From NCBI RefSeq assembly GCF_013410115.1, contig NZ_JACCCV010000001.1, positions 1,364,001-1,428,000 of the forward strand: a stretch of 64,000 bases of DNA. Reading direction: 5' to 3'. Each line of letters begins with the position of its first letter. The first letter of the stretch is position 1. A model generated the notes under the pieces. That model ran no database searches and was not told the origin of the DNA. It was given only the letters and a program-made list of their open reading frames with translations. The translations under genes were made by a program, and so were the position numbers. Below are positions 43,300-51,867 of the stretch, piece after piece. Source of the stretch: Tunturiibacter gelidiferens (GTDB taxonomy: Bacteria > Acidobacteriota > Terriglobia > Terriglobales > Acidobacteriaceae).

Positions 43300-43980
43300 A
43301 TGAAGCGGTTTCGTTCCATGGGCGCCATGCTGCTCCTGCTACCAGTTGCGGCCGGGCCACTCGCAGCACAAGTCACATCGAACCCTGCGGCCACGACAGG
43401 TGCAGCACCGAACGCGACGCCAGCAAATCAACAGACGTCCGCTCCCGACACGTCGAAGTCTCCCGCAACGGCAAGTGCGAGCTATGCAGGTCCGATGGAT
43501 GCAGCGCGTTACATTATCGGCCCCGAGGACTCCTTGCAGATAACCGTCTGGAAGGAGCCTACGCTCTCCGGTACGATCCCGGTGCGGCCGGACGGAATGA
43601 TCTCCATGGTGTTGGTGGGAGATATCCCAGCGGCCGGAATGACGCCGACTGCACTGTCGACCGATATCAGCCAGCGACTCAAGAAGTACATCCAGGATCC
43701 CGTGGTCACGGTAGTGGTTCTTGGAGTCAACAGCCAGCGAATTTTTCTGGTAGGCGAGGTGGGTAAGGTCGGTCCCGTCGCCATGAGTCCGGGAATGACC
43801 CCGCTTCAGGCGATTGTCACCGGCGGCGGTCTGACGCAGTTTGCGAACTCGAAGCGCATCTACATCCTTCGAACGATCGCCGGCAAACAGCAGAAGATCC
43901 CGTTCAACTACAAGCAAGCGCTCAAGGGCGAAAATGCGGGGGTCTCGCTTCTTCCCGGAGACACGATCGTCGTCCCATGA
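43300..43980 (+). CDS. Wza/GumB-type polysaccharide export protein
   Basis: A 226-residue exported protein: signal peptide (about 1-24), a Pro/Ser/Thr/Ala-rich spacer (about 25-65), a Poly_export domain starting YIIGPEDSLQITVWKEP, and one SLBB domain (RIFLVGEVGKVGPVAMSPGMT onward) ending GDTIVVP. It is shorter than E. coli Wza and lacks its C-terminal outer-membrane helix, like other XrtA-type export proteins. Start ATG 43300 has GAGGG 7 bases upstream; the earlier in-frame ATG would place extra charged residues before the signal peptide. It overlaps the barrel gene by 4 bases. Confidence 0.9.
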   Translation: MKRFRSMGAMLLLLPVAAGPLAAQVTSNPAATTGAAPNATPANQQTSAPDTSKSPATASASYAGPMDAARYIIGPEDSLQITVWKEPTLSGTIPVRPDGMISMVLVGDIPAAGMTPTALSTDISQRLKKYIQDPVVTVVVLGVNSQRIFLVGEVGKVGPVAMSPGMTPLQAIVTGGGLTQFANSKRIYILRTIAGKQQKIPFNYKQALKGENAGVSLLPGDTIVVP

Positions 43981-45317
43981 AGGATGGTATGAAGATTCAA
44001 ACACTGATTCTGGCCTTGTTGCTGTCGATGGCCACCTCCATCGCCCAGGGCCAGGCCTTGCCGACCGCAGAGTCGTCGATGGCCTCCACCTTAGGTCCGA
44101 ACCTGCCCGACCTCGATGGGGTCTTTCATTACGCTCTCAGCGCATCGGAGGTTATTCAGTACGGATACTACAAGTCCGGCGAAACGACTTATGCGACCGA
44201 TCTTTCCGGCAACGCAGCCTATACCTCGCGCAGCACAGCGCGACCGTTCAGCGTGCTCTTCGCGGGGGGAGTCATTCTGGGCAACCAGACCGGCAACGGA
44301 ACCTCAACCTTCTGGAACATCTCTGCCTCGCAGGGGTACGTGACTCGTCACTGGATATTCAATATCTCCGACTCTTTTAGCTTTCTTCCGCAGTCTCCCA
44401 CGACAGGGCTATCGGGAATCGCCGGCGTGGGAGATCTCGGAGCACTTCCGATCCAAGGCCCATCGGCGGGACCGATCGGGGATATCCTGACAACGAATGG
44501 CGATCGCATCGGCAACGGCCTGAGCGGTAGTGTTGAACGGGAAATCAGTCGCAATACCTCCATCAGCGGTTCGGGCAATTGGGGGGTGCTTCATTATCTC
44601 GACAGCAACGCGGGGCTCGATAGCAGCCAGGTATCGGGAGTCGTCGCTCTAAACCGTCGAATCGACGCTCGGAGTTCAGTCAGCGTGTCTGGTGTCTACT
44701 CGACTTATTCTTACAGCGGCTCTGGAGCAGGCCTGACTACGCCTGACTTTCAAACTCGCGGAATAAATCTCTCTTATCAGCGGGTGTTGTCCCGCACGCT
44801 CAGCTTTAGCGCCTCAGTCGGTCCACAGTGGGTATCAAGTTCCAACAGCGCCGCCATTCCCAACTCGACCGACATCGCCGTGAGCGCGGGAATCTCCTAT
44901 GGAAATAGGAATGTGCACGCTGGCCTGAACTACACGCGTGGAGTAAACAATGGATCTGGGGTGCTGCCCGGTGCCCTCTCCGACTCCTTTGTGGCCTCCG
45001 CGAGCCGCACCTATGGCAGGGACTGGGTTGTCTCGCTTAGCGGCGCCTACACTCGCAGCTCCGGTCTCAACCAATTTCTACTGGGCTCTTCGATCATCGT
45101 AAGCAACGATACCTATGACACCGTCTATGGCGGCTTTCAGGTTACGCGCCGATTCAGCCCTCACTTCTCCGGGTATGCGAGCTATACCGCCGCGAGTCAG
45201 TCAAACAACAACAACCTGATTGTGCCGGTCACACAAAACGTATTGGATGGGACCTACCAGACGTTTGGGTTTGGAGTTACGTTCACTCCCCGTTCCACAA
45301 ATCTGGGGCAATTTTAA
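43977..45317 (+). CDS. Outer-membrane beta-barrel protein of the EPS operon
   Basis: A 446-residue protein with a signal peptide (about 5-26) and then many alternating-polarity strands of about 10 residues joined by Ser/Asn/Gly-rich turns (for example SVSVSGVYSTYSYSG, LSFSASVGPQWVSS, VVSLSGAYTRSSG). It ends in Phe, as outer-membrane barrels do. By position it resembles the poorly named XrtA-associated barrel in similar loci and may form or support the export channel together with the short Wza-like protein. It overlaps that gene (ATGA). No specific family was recognised. Confidence 0.75.
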   Translation: MKDGMKIQTLILALLLSMATSIAQGQALPTAESSMASTLGPNLPDLDGVFHYALSASEVIQYGYYKSGETTYATDLSGNAAYTSRSTARPFSVLFAGGVILGNQTGNGTSTFWNISASQGYVTRHWIFNISDSFSFLPQSPTTGLSGIAGVGDLGALPIQGPSAGPIGDILTTNGDRIGNGLSGSVEREISRNTSISGSGNWGVLHYLDSNAGLDSSQVSGVVALNRRIDARSSVSVSGVYSTYSYSGSGAGLTTPDFQTRGINLSYQRVLSRTLSFSASVGPQWVSSSNSAAIPNSTDIAVSAGISYGNRNVHAGLNYTRGVNNGSGVLPGALSDSFVASASRTYGRDWVVSLSGAYTRSSGLNQFLLGSSIIVSNDTYDTVYGGFQVTRRFSPHFSGYASYTAASQSNNNNLIVPVTQNVLDGTYQTFGFGVTFTPRSTNLGQF

Positions 45318-45326
45318 GGAGACAAC

Positions 45327-46865
45327 ATGCTTGGCCATCGCGCATTGACGGTGCAGGATTACATCACCATTTTGAAACGAAGATGGTGGATGATTGCAAT
45401 TCCGGCGGCGATCTTTCCCATCGTCGGATACGCTCTCACCTTCCTGGTGCAGCCGCAGTATATCTCCCAGACGCTGGTTTTGGTGGAACAGCAGAAGGTC
45501 CCGGAGTCCTATGTCAAGGCGGTCGTGACCGAGGACCTGAGCGGAAGGCTCGCCTCGATGAAGGAGCAGATTTTGAGCCGGTCGCGGCTCCAACCGATCA
45601 TCGAACGCTTCAATCTCTTCGCGAATGGAAAGTTGTCGATGGACGAGCGTATTGATCTGACGCGTAGAAACATCGGGATCACGCCGATTCAGTCGGAGAT
45701 TGCGCGAACCAACGGGTTACCGGGATTCTTTATCTCCTTCAAGGCGAACGACGCGCGCACGGCTCAGCTGGTCTGCGGCGAGATTCAGTCGCTCTTCGTG
45801 AGTGAAAACCTTAGCGATCGGGCGGCTTCGGCTGCAGGAACGACCGAGTTTCTGAAGAGTCAGCTGGCCGATGCCAAAGCCAAGCTGGACGAGCAGGACG
45901 CAAGACTCGCCAAGTTCCAGCAGACCTACATGGGTAAGCTGCCGGCTGCGGAGGCGTCCAACATGAACATGTTGACCAGCCTGAACACGCAGCTGGACGC
46001 CGCGACTCAGGCGCTTGCTCGCATGGAGCAGGACAAGAGTTATGCGGAATCGATCCTGTCGATGCAACAGGCGCAGCAGCCGCAGACCACAGAGCGAGGC
46101 GGGGGAGCGGTGGCACCCCAGGCCCAGCAGCTTGAACTGCAGCAGCTTCAGTCTCAACTGGCGGACTTGAAGGCGCGTTACACCGACGACTATCCAGACG
46201 TGGTCAGTACGCAGAGAAAGATCAATGAGCTGGAACGCAAACTAGCTCAGGCGCCCCCACCGTCGGTTGCGTCGGCGTCTTCCGCTCCGAAACCGACCGA
46301 CTCCCTCAGCGTGCAACAGACGCGTGCTCAGCTGCGTGCGATGGAGCAGGGGATCGCTCAGAAGAAGCGCGACCAGGCAGCGATTCAGGCCGAGCTTCGC
46401 ACCTATCAGGATCGCGTCGCCGCCAGCCCCGCCGTGGAGGAGGAGTACAAGAGCATCACACGCGACACCAGTACAGCGCAGGCTTTCTACGACGATCTGC
46501 TCAACAAGCTGAATCAGTCCAAGATGGCAACCGACCTGGAACGGCGGCAGCAGGGGGAGCAGTTCCGGGTTATGGATGAGCCCAACCTTCCCGAGTCGCC
46601 CTCCTCTCCCAAGCGCTCGGTCTTCGTCATCGGAGGCTTTGCCGCAGGGCTGGGACTGGGCTTGTTCATCGTAGCGTTGCTCGAATATCTGGACACGGCC
46701 GTTCGTAGCGAGCGCGATATCTGGGCATTTACCAAGCTGCCTACCCTTGGCGTCATCGGTTTTACCGGCGATCCGGAGCCGGTGGCCACCAAGCGGAACC
46801 TATTTGGCCGTCGTAGCCCTGACATAACCGCGGGCGGTAAGCCACTGATGAATGCGGGGGGCTGA
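45327..46865 (+). CDS. GumC/Wzz-type chain-length regulator
   Basis: A 512-residue inner-membrane co-polymerase. Wzz domain with first membrane helix about 20-37 (KRRWWMIAIPAAIF start), a long periplasmic coiled-coil with Gln/Ala/Leu heptads (about 170-380), a GNVR-like stretch before the second helix (SPKRSVFVIGGFAAGLGLG, about 427-455) and a short cytoplasmic tail with no kinase domain. The separate CpsD-like kinase (47790) fills that role. AAGGAG stands at the usual distance before ATG. It controls polymer length with the ATPase and kinase that follow. Confidence 0.92.
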   Translation: MLGHRALTVQDYITILKRRWWMIAIPAAIFPIVGYALTFLVQPQYISQTLVLVEQQKVPESYVKAVVTEDLSGRLASMKEQILSRSRLQPIIERFNLFANGKLSMDERIDLTRRNIGITPIQSEIARTNGLPGFFISFKANDARTAQLVCGEIQSLFVSENLSDRAASAAGTTEFLKSQLADAKAKLDEQDARLAKFQQTYMGKLPAAEASNMNMLTSLNTQLDAATQALARMEQDKSYAESILSMQQAQQPQTTERGGGAVAPQAQQLELQQLQSQLADLKARYTDDYPDVVSTQRKINELERKLAQAPPPSVASASSAPKPTDSLSVQQTRAQLRAMEQGIAQKKRDQAAIQAELRTYQDRVAASPAVEEEYKSITRDTSTAQAFYDDLLNKLNQSKMATDLERRQQGEQFRVMDEPNLPESPSSPKRSVFVIGGFAAGLGLGLFIVALLEYLDTAVRSERDIWAFTKLPTLGVIGFTGDPEPVATKRNLFGRRSPDITAGGKPLMNAGG

Positions 46866-46866
46866 G

Positions 46867-47793
46867 ATGTATAAAACCTTCTTCAAGCTACAGAGCAGTC
46901 CGTTCGGAACCAGTCCCGACCCCCGGTTCCTCTACATGATGCCCCACACGCGCGAGGCCCTTGCGTGTCTGGAGTACGGAATCTCCGCACGAAAGGGGTT
47001 TACGGTTCTGACAGGCGAGGTGGGCACCGGAAAGACGACACTGCTCCGCCGGGCGTTGAGCTCCTTCAGCGGCCGCAAGGTCTCCACGTCGTTCGTCTTC
47101 AATCCACGCCTCGATGTGCTGGACTTCCTGGAGTTTGTGTTGACCGACTTCGGCATTGTGCCGGCGACGCGAACCAAGTCGGGCATGCTGCTGCAGTTGA
47201 ATCGCTGGCTGATCGAACGCTTCCGTATGGAAGAGACCTGCGTGGTGGTTGTCGATGAGGCTCAGAATCTCTCCTGGGAGCTGTTGGAGGAGATTCGGTT
47301 GCTGACCAACCTTGAGACCTCGTCGGAGAAGCTGTTGCAGATTGTGTTATCCGGACAGCCCGAGCTCGAAGAGAAGCTGCGCCATCCGAGCGTAAGGCAA
47401 CTCCGGCAGCGCGTCTCTCTCTGGTGCCGCACTCAGGCTTTGACCGAGAGCCAGACCCACGCTTACGTCGCCGAGCGCCTGAGAATCGCAGGTGCAAGCT
47501 GGCCGCTCTTCTCGCCTGAGGCGCTGGATCTGGTTCATCGTGCCAGCCGGGGAATTCCGCGCATCATCAACCTGCTGTGCGAGCACTCACTCATTGTGGC
47601 CTATGTCGAACAGGTGCAGCAGGTGACTGCGACGATCGTCGAGGGTGTCGCGGCGGAGCTTGAGCTGGAGGTGCTGCCGTTCATGCTCTCGTCGGCGGTG
47701 ATTGGTAACGGCGACAAGCAGCCCGCTTTTAACTCGAAAGAAGACAATTTTATGGCAGCTTTCAATAGAGAGCCGGGAAGGCACGACCGATGA
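46867..47793 (+). CDS. XrtA-system-type AAA ATPase (ExeA-like)
   Basis: A 308-residue AAA ATPase of the ExeA/XrtA-associated type: N-terminal FFKLQSSPFGTSPDPRFLY, Walker A GEVGTGKT (50-57), Walker B VVVVDEA (126-132), sensor region QIVLSGQPELEEKL and RQLRQRVSLWCRTQALT. ATG 46867 begins directly after the GumC stop (one base between) and is preferred over 46852, which would overlap GumC. It likely energises or organises EPS assembly at the inner membrane. It overlaps the kinase gene by 4 bases. Confidence 0.92.
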   Translation: MYKTFFKLQSSPFGTSPDPRFLYMMPHTREALACLEYGISARKGFTVLTGEVGTGKTTLLRRALSSFSGRKVSTSFVFNPRLDVLDFLEFVLTDFGIVPATRTKSGMLLQLNRWLIERFRMEETCVVVVDEAQNLSWELLEEIRLLTNLETSSEKLLQIVLSGQPELEEKLRHPSVRQLRQRVSLWCRTQALTESQTHAYVAERLRIAGASWPLFSPEALDLVHRASRGIPRIINLLCEHSLIVAYVEQVQQVTATIVEGVAAELELEVLPFMLSSAVIGNGDKQPAFNSKEDNFMAAFNREPGRHDR

Positions 47794-48740
47794 GCCGCAT
47801 TTACGAAGCACTCCAGAAGGCAGAGTCCGAGCGGAGGTTGGAGCGGCGCGAGCCGGAGCCGCGAACTCCGGAGGAGCCATTCAACTCAACGATCTATGCG
47901 ACGGCCGTCGCCACAGCTGAGGAAGAGCGCACAGACGTTGCTACGGTCACTGAACCTTATGTCGAGCCGTCTGTCGTTCGAGTGGACCCAAACGCGCTCG
48001 ATGTCAGCAAGATTCCCGTCCGCCCCTGGGCGTTGTCGCTCGAGCACCTGCCGTCACTGCTCGAACGAGGACCCGCGGTCGAACAGTTTCGAAGCCTCCG
48101 TTCCCGAATCTTCGAGCTCCGCGACATCAGCCCGCTCAAAAGCATCATGGTCACCAGTGGCCTGCCACAGGAGGGTAAGAGCTTCATCTCAACCAATCTG
48201 GCCATGAGCCTCGCCCGCCACAAAAACAGCAAGGTGCTTTTGATTGACGGCGACATGCGGCGCTACACCCTCCATCAACTTCTTGGCTGCGAGTCGCATC
48301 CTGGCCTCGCGGACTATCTCGCCGGCAAGGCGGGCCTGGTCGAGGTGATGCAGCGGTCCGAGACATTTGAGGGAATGACCGCGGGAACTGCCGCGGTTGC
48401 GCACAACCTGACCTTTATCGCAGGCGGCAACGGAGGCGATAAGGCAGCCGATCTCTCCGGCAGCCCGCGCTTTGGCGAACTGATTCGGCTGGCTGCGCCA
48501 CACTTCGACTGGATCATCATCGACTCTTCGCCCGTCCTGCCTGTCTCCGATGCCGTTAACCTTGCCCGATCCTGTGACGGCGTCCTTCTGGTGGCACGCA
48601 GCGGACAGACTAAATTCCCCACTGCGCAGCGTGCACAAAGTGAGCTCAAAGCCTCGAACATTCTGGGGTTTGTCTTGAACGCCGTGCAGGAAGCGCCCCA
48701 GGTCGGCAGCTACTATGGGTACGACGCCGCCAAATCGTAA
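47790..48740 (+). CDS. CpsD/CapB-type tyrosine autokinase
   Basis: A 316-residue bacterial tyrosine kinase of the P-loop MinD-like family. Basic N-terminal region (about 1-60), EQFRSLRSRI interaction motif (98-107), Walker A SGLPQEGKS (123-131), Walker A' LLIDGDMRR (150-158) and Walker B WIIIDSSP. The C-terminus has only a short tyrosine cluster (YYGY), the probable autophosphorylation site. It partners GumC (45327) to cycle polymer length. ATGA overlap with the ATPase. Confidence 0.92.
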   Translation: MSRIYEALQKAESERRLERREPEPRTPEEPFNSTIYATAVATAEEERTDVATVTEPYVEPSVVRVDPNALDVSKIPVRPWALSLEHLPSLLERGPAVEQFRSLRSRIFELRDISPLKSIMVTSGLPQEGKSFISTNLAMSLARHKNSKVLLIDGDMRRYTLHQLLGCESHPGLADYLAGKAGLVEVMQRSETFEGMTAGTAAVAHNLTFIAGGNGGDKAADLSGSPRFGELIRLAAPHFDWIIIDSSPVLPVSDAVNLARSCDGVLLVARSGQTKFPTAQRAQSELKASNILGFVLNAVQEAPQVGSYYGYDAAKS

Positions 48741-48758
48741 GAGGGAGCGATTGACCAG

Positions 48759-50135
48759 ATGATCCGGCTTTTCAATGTGTACTATCCCACGCGTACCATC
48801 GTTCTCCTGTTGTGCGAAGCGCTGATTGTGAGTGGTTGCTTCCTGCTGGCGACGGTGCTGCTGCTGGGGCCGGATACCTATCTCGTTTTGAACTATGAGA
48901 ATGGTGGGCTGAAGATTCTTGGCCTTACGATCCTGACGCTGCTCTGCTCGTACTACTTCGATCTCTACGAGCCACAGCGCATCTCCGCTAGCTGGGAGAT
49001 CTACTTTCGCCTCCTGCTGGTTCTCGGCTTTTTGTCGTTTCTGCTCTCGGCCATCATCTATCTCTTTCCCGCCGCCGACATCGCTCACTATGTTCTGCTG
49101 CTCGGTCTCATCTTCCTCACTTTGGCGCTGGTTGCATGGCGCAGCGCGTACGAATGGATCATCGGCCGCGAGATGTTCCGCGAGCGGGTCTATGTCCTCG
49201 GCGCAGGCGACCGTGCGCAGACGATCGTCAACCTGCTCGAAGCACGCAAGGATGCGGGCATGGAGGTCCTGGGATGGGATGGCGTGGTTGCCGACCGGGA
49301 CCAGCGTAAGGAGGCGATCCATGCTGCGTTGGAAAGATTCTCCGTGCCGAAGCCGCCTGTCGACCGCGTCATCGTCGCGATCGAGGACCGTCGTGGCGAA
49401 TTTCCGGTGCGAGAGCTGCTCAAGCTGCGGTTCAACGGAGTTGTCATCGAAGATGCCGGCAGCCTGCTGGAGCGGCTTACTGGCAAGCTGCATCTCGATG
49501 GCCTTCATCCCAGCAGCTTTATCTACAGCGAAGGCTTTCGCGTGAAGCCGTCCCAGCAGATCGCACGGCGGATCGTCTCGACCTTGACGGCCGCGTTCGG
49601 TTTGCTTCTGTTCCTGCCATTCTTCCCTATCGTTGTGCTGATGGTTCGGCTGTCCTCCCCGGGGCCGATCTTCTTCCGGCAGACCAGGGTAGGTCTTGGC
49701 GGCAAGAACTTTACGGTCTACAAATTCCGTACGATGCGAACCGACGCAGAGGTAGCTGGAGCAAAGTGGGCGACTAAGAACGATCCGCGCGTAACCCGTG
49801 TCGGCATGTTTATGCGCAAGACCAGGCTCGATGAGGTGCCTCAGCTTTGGAATGTGTTGCGCGGCGATATGGGCTTCGTCGGTCCGCGTCCGGAGCGGCC
49901 TGAGTTTGTGCCGTGGCTTACCGAGCAGATCCCCTACTTCAACCTTCGTCACATGATTCGCCCAGGCCTCACAGGTTGGGCGCAGGTGCGTTACGGCTAC
50001 GGAGCGACGTTGGCGGAGAGCCGCGAAAAACTGGAGTTCGATCTCTACTACATCAAGCACATGACGCTTGGGCTCGATCTGTTAATCATGTTCGAAACGA
50101 TCAAGACGATCATCCGGCGGCAGGGCGCGCAGTAG
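48759..50135 (+). CDS. Priming undecaprenyl-phosphate sugar phosphotransferase
   Basis: A 458-residue polyprenyl-phosphate hexose-1-phosphate transferase of the WbaP/EpsB type. Four to five N-terminal membrane helices (about 15-140), a central Rossmann-like domain (about 145-255, VYVLGAGDRAQTIV), a further membrane helix (about 277-297), then the catalytic sugar-transferase domain: PGPIFFRQTRVGLGGK, YKFRTMRTDAE, TRLDEVPQLWNVLRGDMGFVGPRPERPEF and the C-terminal PGLTGWAQVRYGYGA. It starts EPS repeat-unit synthesis on undecaprenyl phosphate. Last gene of the operon; repeat copy 2 follows the stop. Confidence 0.95.
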   Translation: MIRLFNVYYPTRTIVLLLCEALIVSGCFLLATVLLLGPDTYLVLNYENGGLKILGLTILTLLCSYYFDLYEPQRISASWEIYFRLLLVLGFLSFLLSAIIYLFPAADIAHYVLLLGLIFLTLALVAWRSAYEWIIGREMFRERVYVLGAGDRAQTIVNLLEARKDAGMEVLGWDGVVADRDQRKEAIHAALERFSVPKPPVDRVIVAIEDRRGEFPVRELLKLRFNGVVIEDAGSLLERLTGKLHLDGLHPSSFIYSEGFRVKPSQQIARRIVSTLTAAFGLLLFLPFFPIVVLMVRLSSPGPIFFRQTRVGLGGKNFTVYKFRTMRTDAEVAGAKWATKNDPRVTRVGMFMRKTRLDEVPQLWNVLRGDMGFVGPRPERPEFVPWLTEQIPYFNLRHMIRPGLTGWAQVRYGYGATLAESREKLEFDLYYIKHMTLGLDLLIMFETIKTIIRRQGAQ

Positions 50136-50145
50136 CTCATTCTCC

Positions 50146-50245
50146 TTCCGACCAACGGGAGGACGAGCGATGCCTATCCTGTCAAGACAGGGTATACAAG
50201 TCACGAAGTGACCGCACCACGCGCAGTGGGCCCGTCCGGCAGGAC
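50146..50245 (-). repeat. Structured ~100-bp intergenic repeat, copy 2 (inverted)
   Basis: This is the reverse complement of the element at 8686-8786, sharing both ends (TTCCGACCAACGGGAGG and GTATACAAG to the GGACGGGCCC-type end). The central part differs and forms its own hairpin (CCTGTC/GACAGG). Like copy 1 it sits between two convergent stop codons (50135 and 50271), which supports a terminator-like role. Confidence 0.85.
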
Positions 50246-50270
50246 ATCTCTTCAGAATCAGAAGAGGCAG

Positions 50271-51365
50271 TTAGTAGATGCGCGTCCGTGAGGACAGTGC
50301 AGGCTTCAACGTCCGCTCTTCCTTCTTCACCAAATGAGGTATCCGCAGAGGCCGGGGCGGAACCTCAGGCATGCCGACTTCGCTCAGCTTATAAAGCAGG
50401 GACCGATAACTGATCTGAAGCCATTTCGCCGTCTTTTGACGATTCCAGCTATTCTCCTGCAGGACTTTCAGAATGATCTGTCGTTCAAGATCCTGAGTCG
50501 CTTTTTTGGTGATGTGCTTCAGGGAGACAGGTTCGCTGAGGTCGATATCTGTAGTAATACCGCCGCGCGGAGTCTCGGGCATAAGCTCAGCGACGAGCGC
50601 CTCCTCGCTACCGATCAACACGTAGCTGCGGATCAGGTTCTCCAGCTGACGGATGTTTCCCGGCCAATGATAGTTCTGCATCAGGCGAACCGCGCTCTTG
50701 GAGAGTAATTCCGGTGCATTGTGGAAGATCTTTGCATAGTGGTCGATGAAGTAATCGATCAGGATGGGAAGATCGGCGATCCGTTGACGCAACGGCGGCA
50801 GGTTAATAGTGACTGCATTGATGCGGAAGAGGAAGTCCAGGCGGAAGGACCCATCCTCGACCTGGCTGCGAAGATCTGTATTAGAAGCCGAGACCAACCG
50901 GGTGACGATGCTCCTGGGTTCGTGGCCGCCCACGCGGACAAAGGTTCCGTCCTGCAGCACTTGAAGGAGCTTGGATTGAACTCCCAGGTCTAGGCTGCCT
51001 ACCTCATCCAGAAACAGCGTGCCGTTGTGCGATTGTTCTACGCGTCCCAGTTTCGTGGACATGGCGCCTGTAAAAGCGCCCTTTTCATAGCCAAACAGCT
51101 CTGTTTCGAGTAGCGAATGTGGTATCGCCGGACAACTTACTTTGACCAGAGAACCCCTGGCCCGCAGGGAGAAGGCGTGCAGCAGGCGCACGCATATCTC
51201 CTTGCCGGTACCGCTTTCGCCCTGAATCAGAACAGGGACGTCGGTCTCGGCAACGCGCTCCAACTTGTTTCGCACCGCCTGCATAACGGCTGTCTTGCCA
51301 AAGAAGATCTCGAGGGGCGGCAGATTGAGAGAGGAGGCGGATTCGGCGTGGTGATCCAAGGTCAT
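50271..51365 (-). CDS. Sigma-54-dependent transcriptional activator without receiver domain
   Basis: A 364-residue bacterial enhancer-binding protein. AAA+ domain with Walker A GESGTGKE (49-56), the sigma-54-contacting GAFTGA (96-101), FLDEVGSL Walker B, the R-finger region and NIRQLENLIRSYV. It ends in a Fis-type helix-turn-helix (about 305-340, ENSWNRQKTAKWLQISYRSLLYKL). There is no receiver, GAF or PAS domain (only about 20 residues before the AAA+ core), so activity is probably set by protein contacts or level. It sits next to the EPS operon and opposite a second activator. Confidence 0.93.
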   Translation of the reverse strand: MTLDHHAESASSLNLPPLEIFFGKTAVMQAVRNKLERVAETDVPVLIQGESGTGKEICVRLLHAFSLRARGSLVKVSCPAIPHSLLETELFGYEKGAFTGAMSTKLGRVEQSHNGTLFLDEVGSLDLGVQSKLLQVLQDGTFVRVGGHEPRSIVTRLVSASNTDLRSQVEDGSFRLDFLFRINAVTINLPPLRQRIADLPILIDYFIDHYAKIFHNAPELLSKSAVRLMQNYHWPGNIRQLENLIRSYVLIGSEEALVAELMPETPRGGITTDIDLSEPVSLKHITKKATQDLERQIILKVLQENSWNRQKTAKWLQISYRSLLYKLSEVGMPEVPPRPLRIPHLVKKEERTLKPALSSRTRIY

Positions 51366-51867
51366 TTTTTCCTATCGGCGTTGGGCAGAAACCGCAAGTT
51401 TGCAATACCCTTCACACTGCACGTCAAGCGCCATTTCCGCGATACCAGGAGAAAAGGTTGAGGATTTCATGGCCTAAATTATCAATCGAGATATACGAAG
51501 AAGAGCCAAAATTGGATCGAAGTGTCGCTTTTACTTTGGATTTTGAGGTCACCAAGCTCTCTTTCACCAAAGTAACCCGCAAAAAAAAGTTCACATTTTT
51601 TTAGTTTCACTCGTGCCAGTACCATGTAAGCTAGGCCTACTCGATAGGAGAGTGGTAAACGTTTATCTCTTTTGTCGGCAAAGTTCGTAACATTTTTGTG
51701 TAAACGTTGTGTCGGACGAGCTAGAATTTGCTGGCGCAAGGGGCAGGATGCCTTCCGCCGCTCTTGCAACTGTCTGGATCGAGTACAGCCTGTCCCTGGG
51801 GGCCAACCAGGTTCAGGATCACCGCGGGTTTGGGAGACAGTCCAAACCGCAATTTGAGGTACTTTGT
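51366..51867. other. Divergent region between the two sigma-54 activator genes
   Basis: A 502-bp gap holding a weak sigma-54-like element for the minus-strand activator (51418-51433) and an AT-rich stretch around 51580-51690 that may carry sigma-70 promoters. An in-frame extension of the plus-strand activator to 51709 is possible but lacks a ribosome site. Confidence 0.55.
51418..51433 (-). promoter_or_regulatory. Weak sigma-54 promoter candidate (activator autoregulation)
   Basis: On the minus strand TGGCGCTTGACGTGCA keeps the GG-N10-GC core and matches 9 of 12 consensus positions, 53 bases before the ATG of the receiver-less activator. It could mean autoregulation. Chance occurrence is quite possible. 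Confidence 0.3.

Noticed and set aside
48189-50060. A 623-codon open frame on the minus strand, opposite the kinase and priming transferase genes
   Set aside because: The plus-strand genes are intact, full-length members of known families. The antisense frame has low-complexity Arg/Gln/His-rich translation typical of antisense frames in GC-rich DNA.
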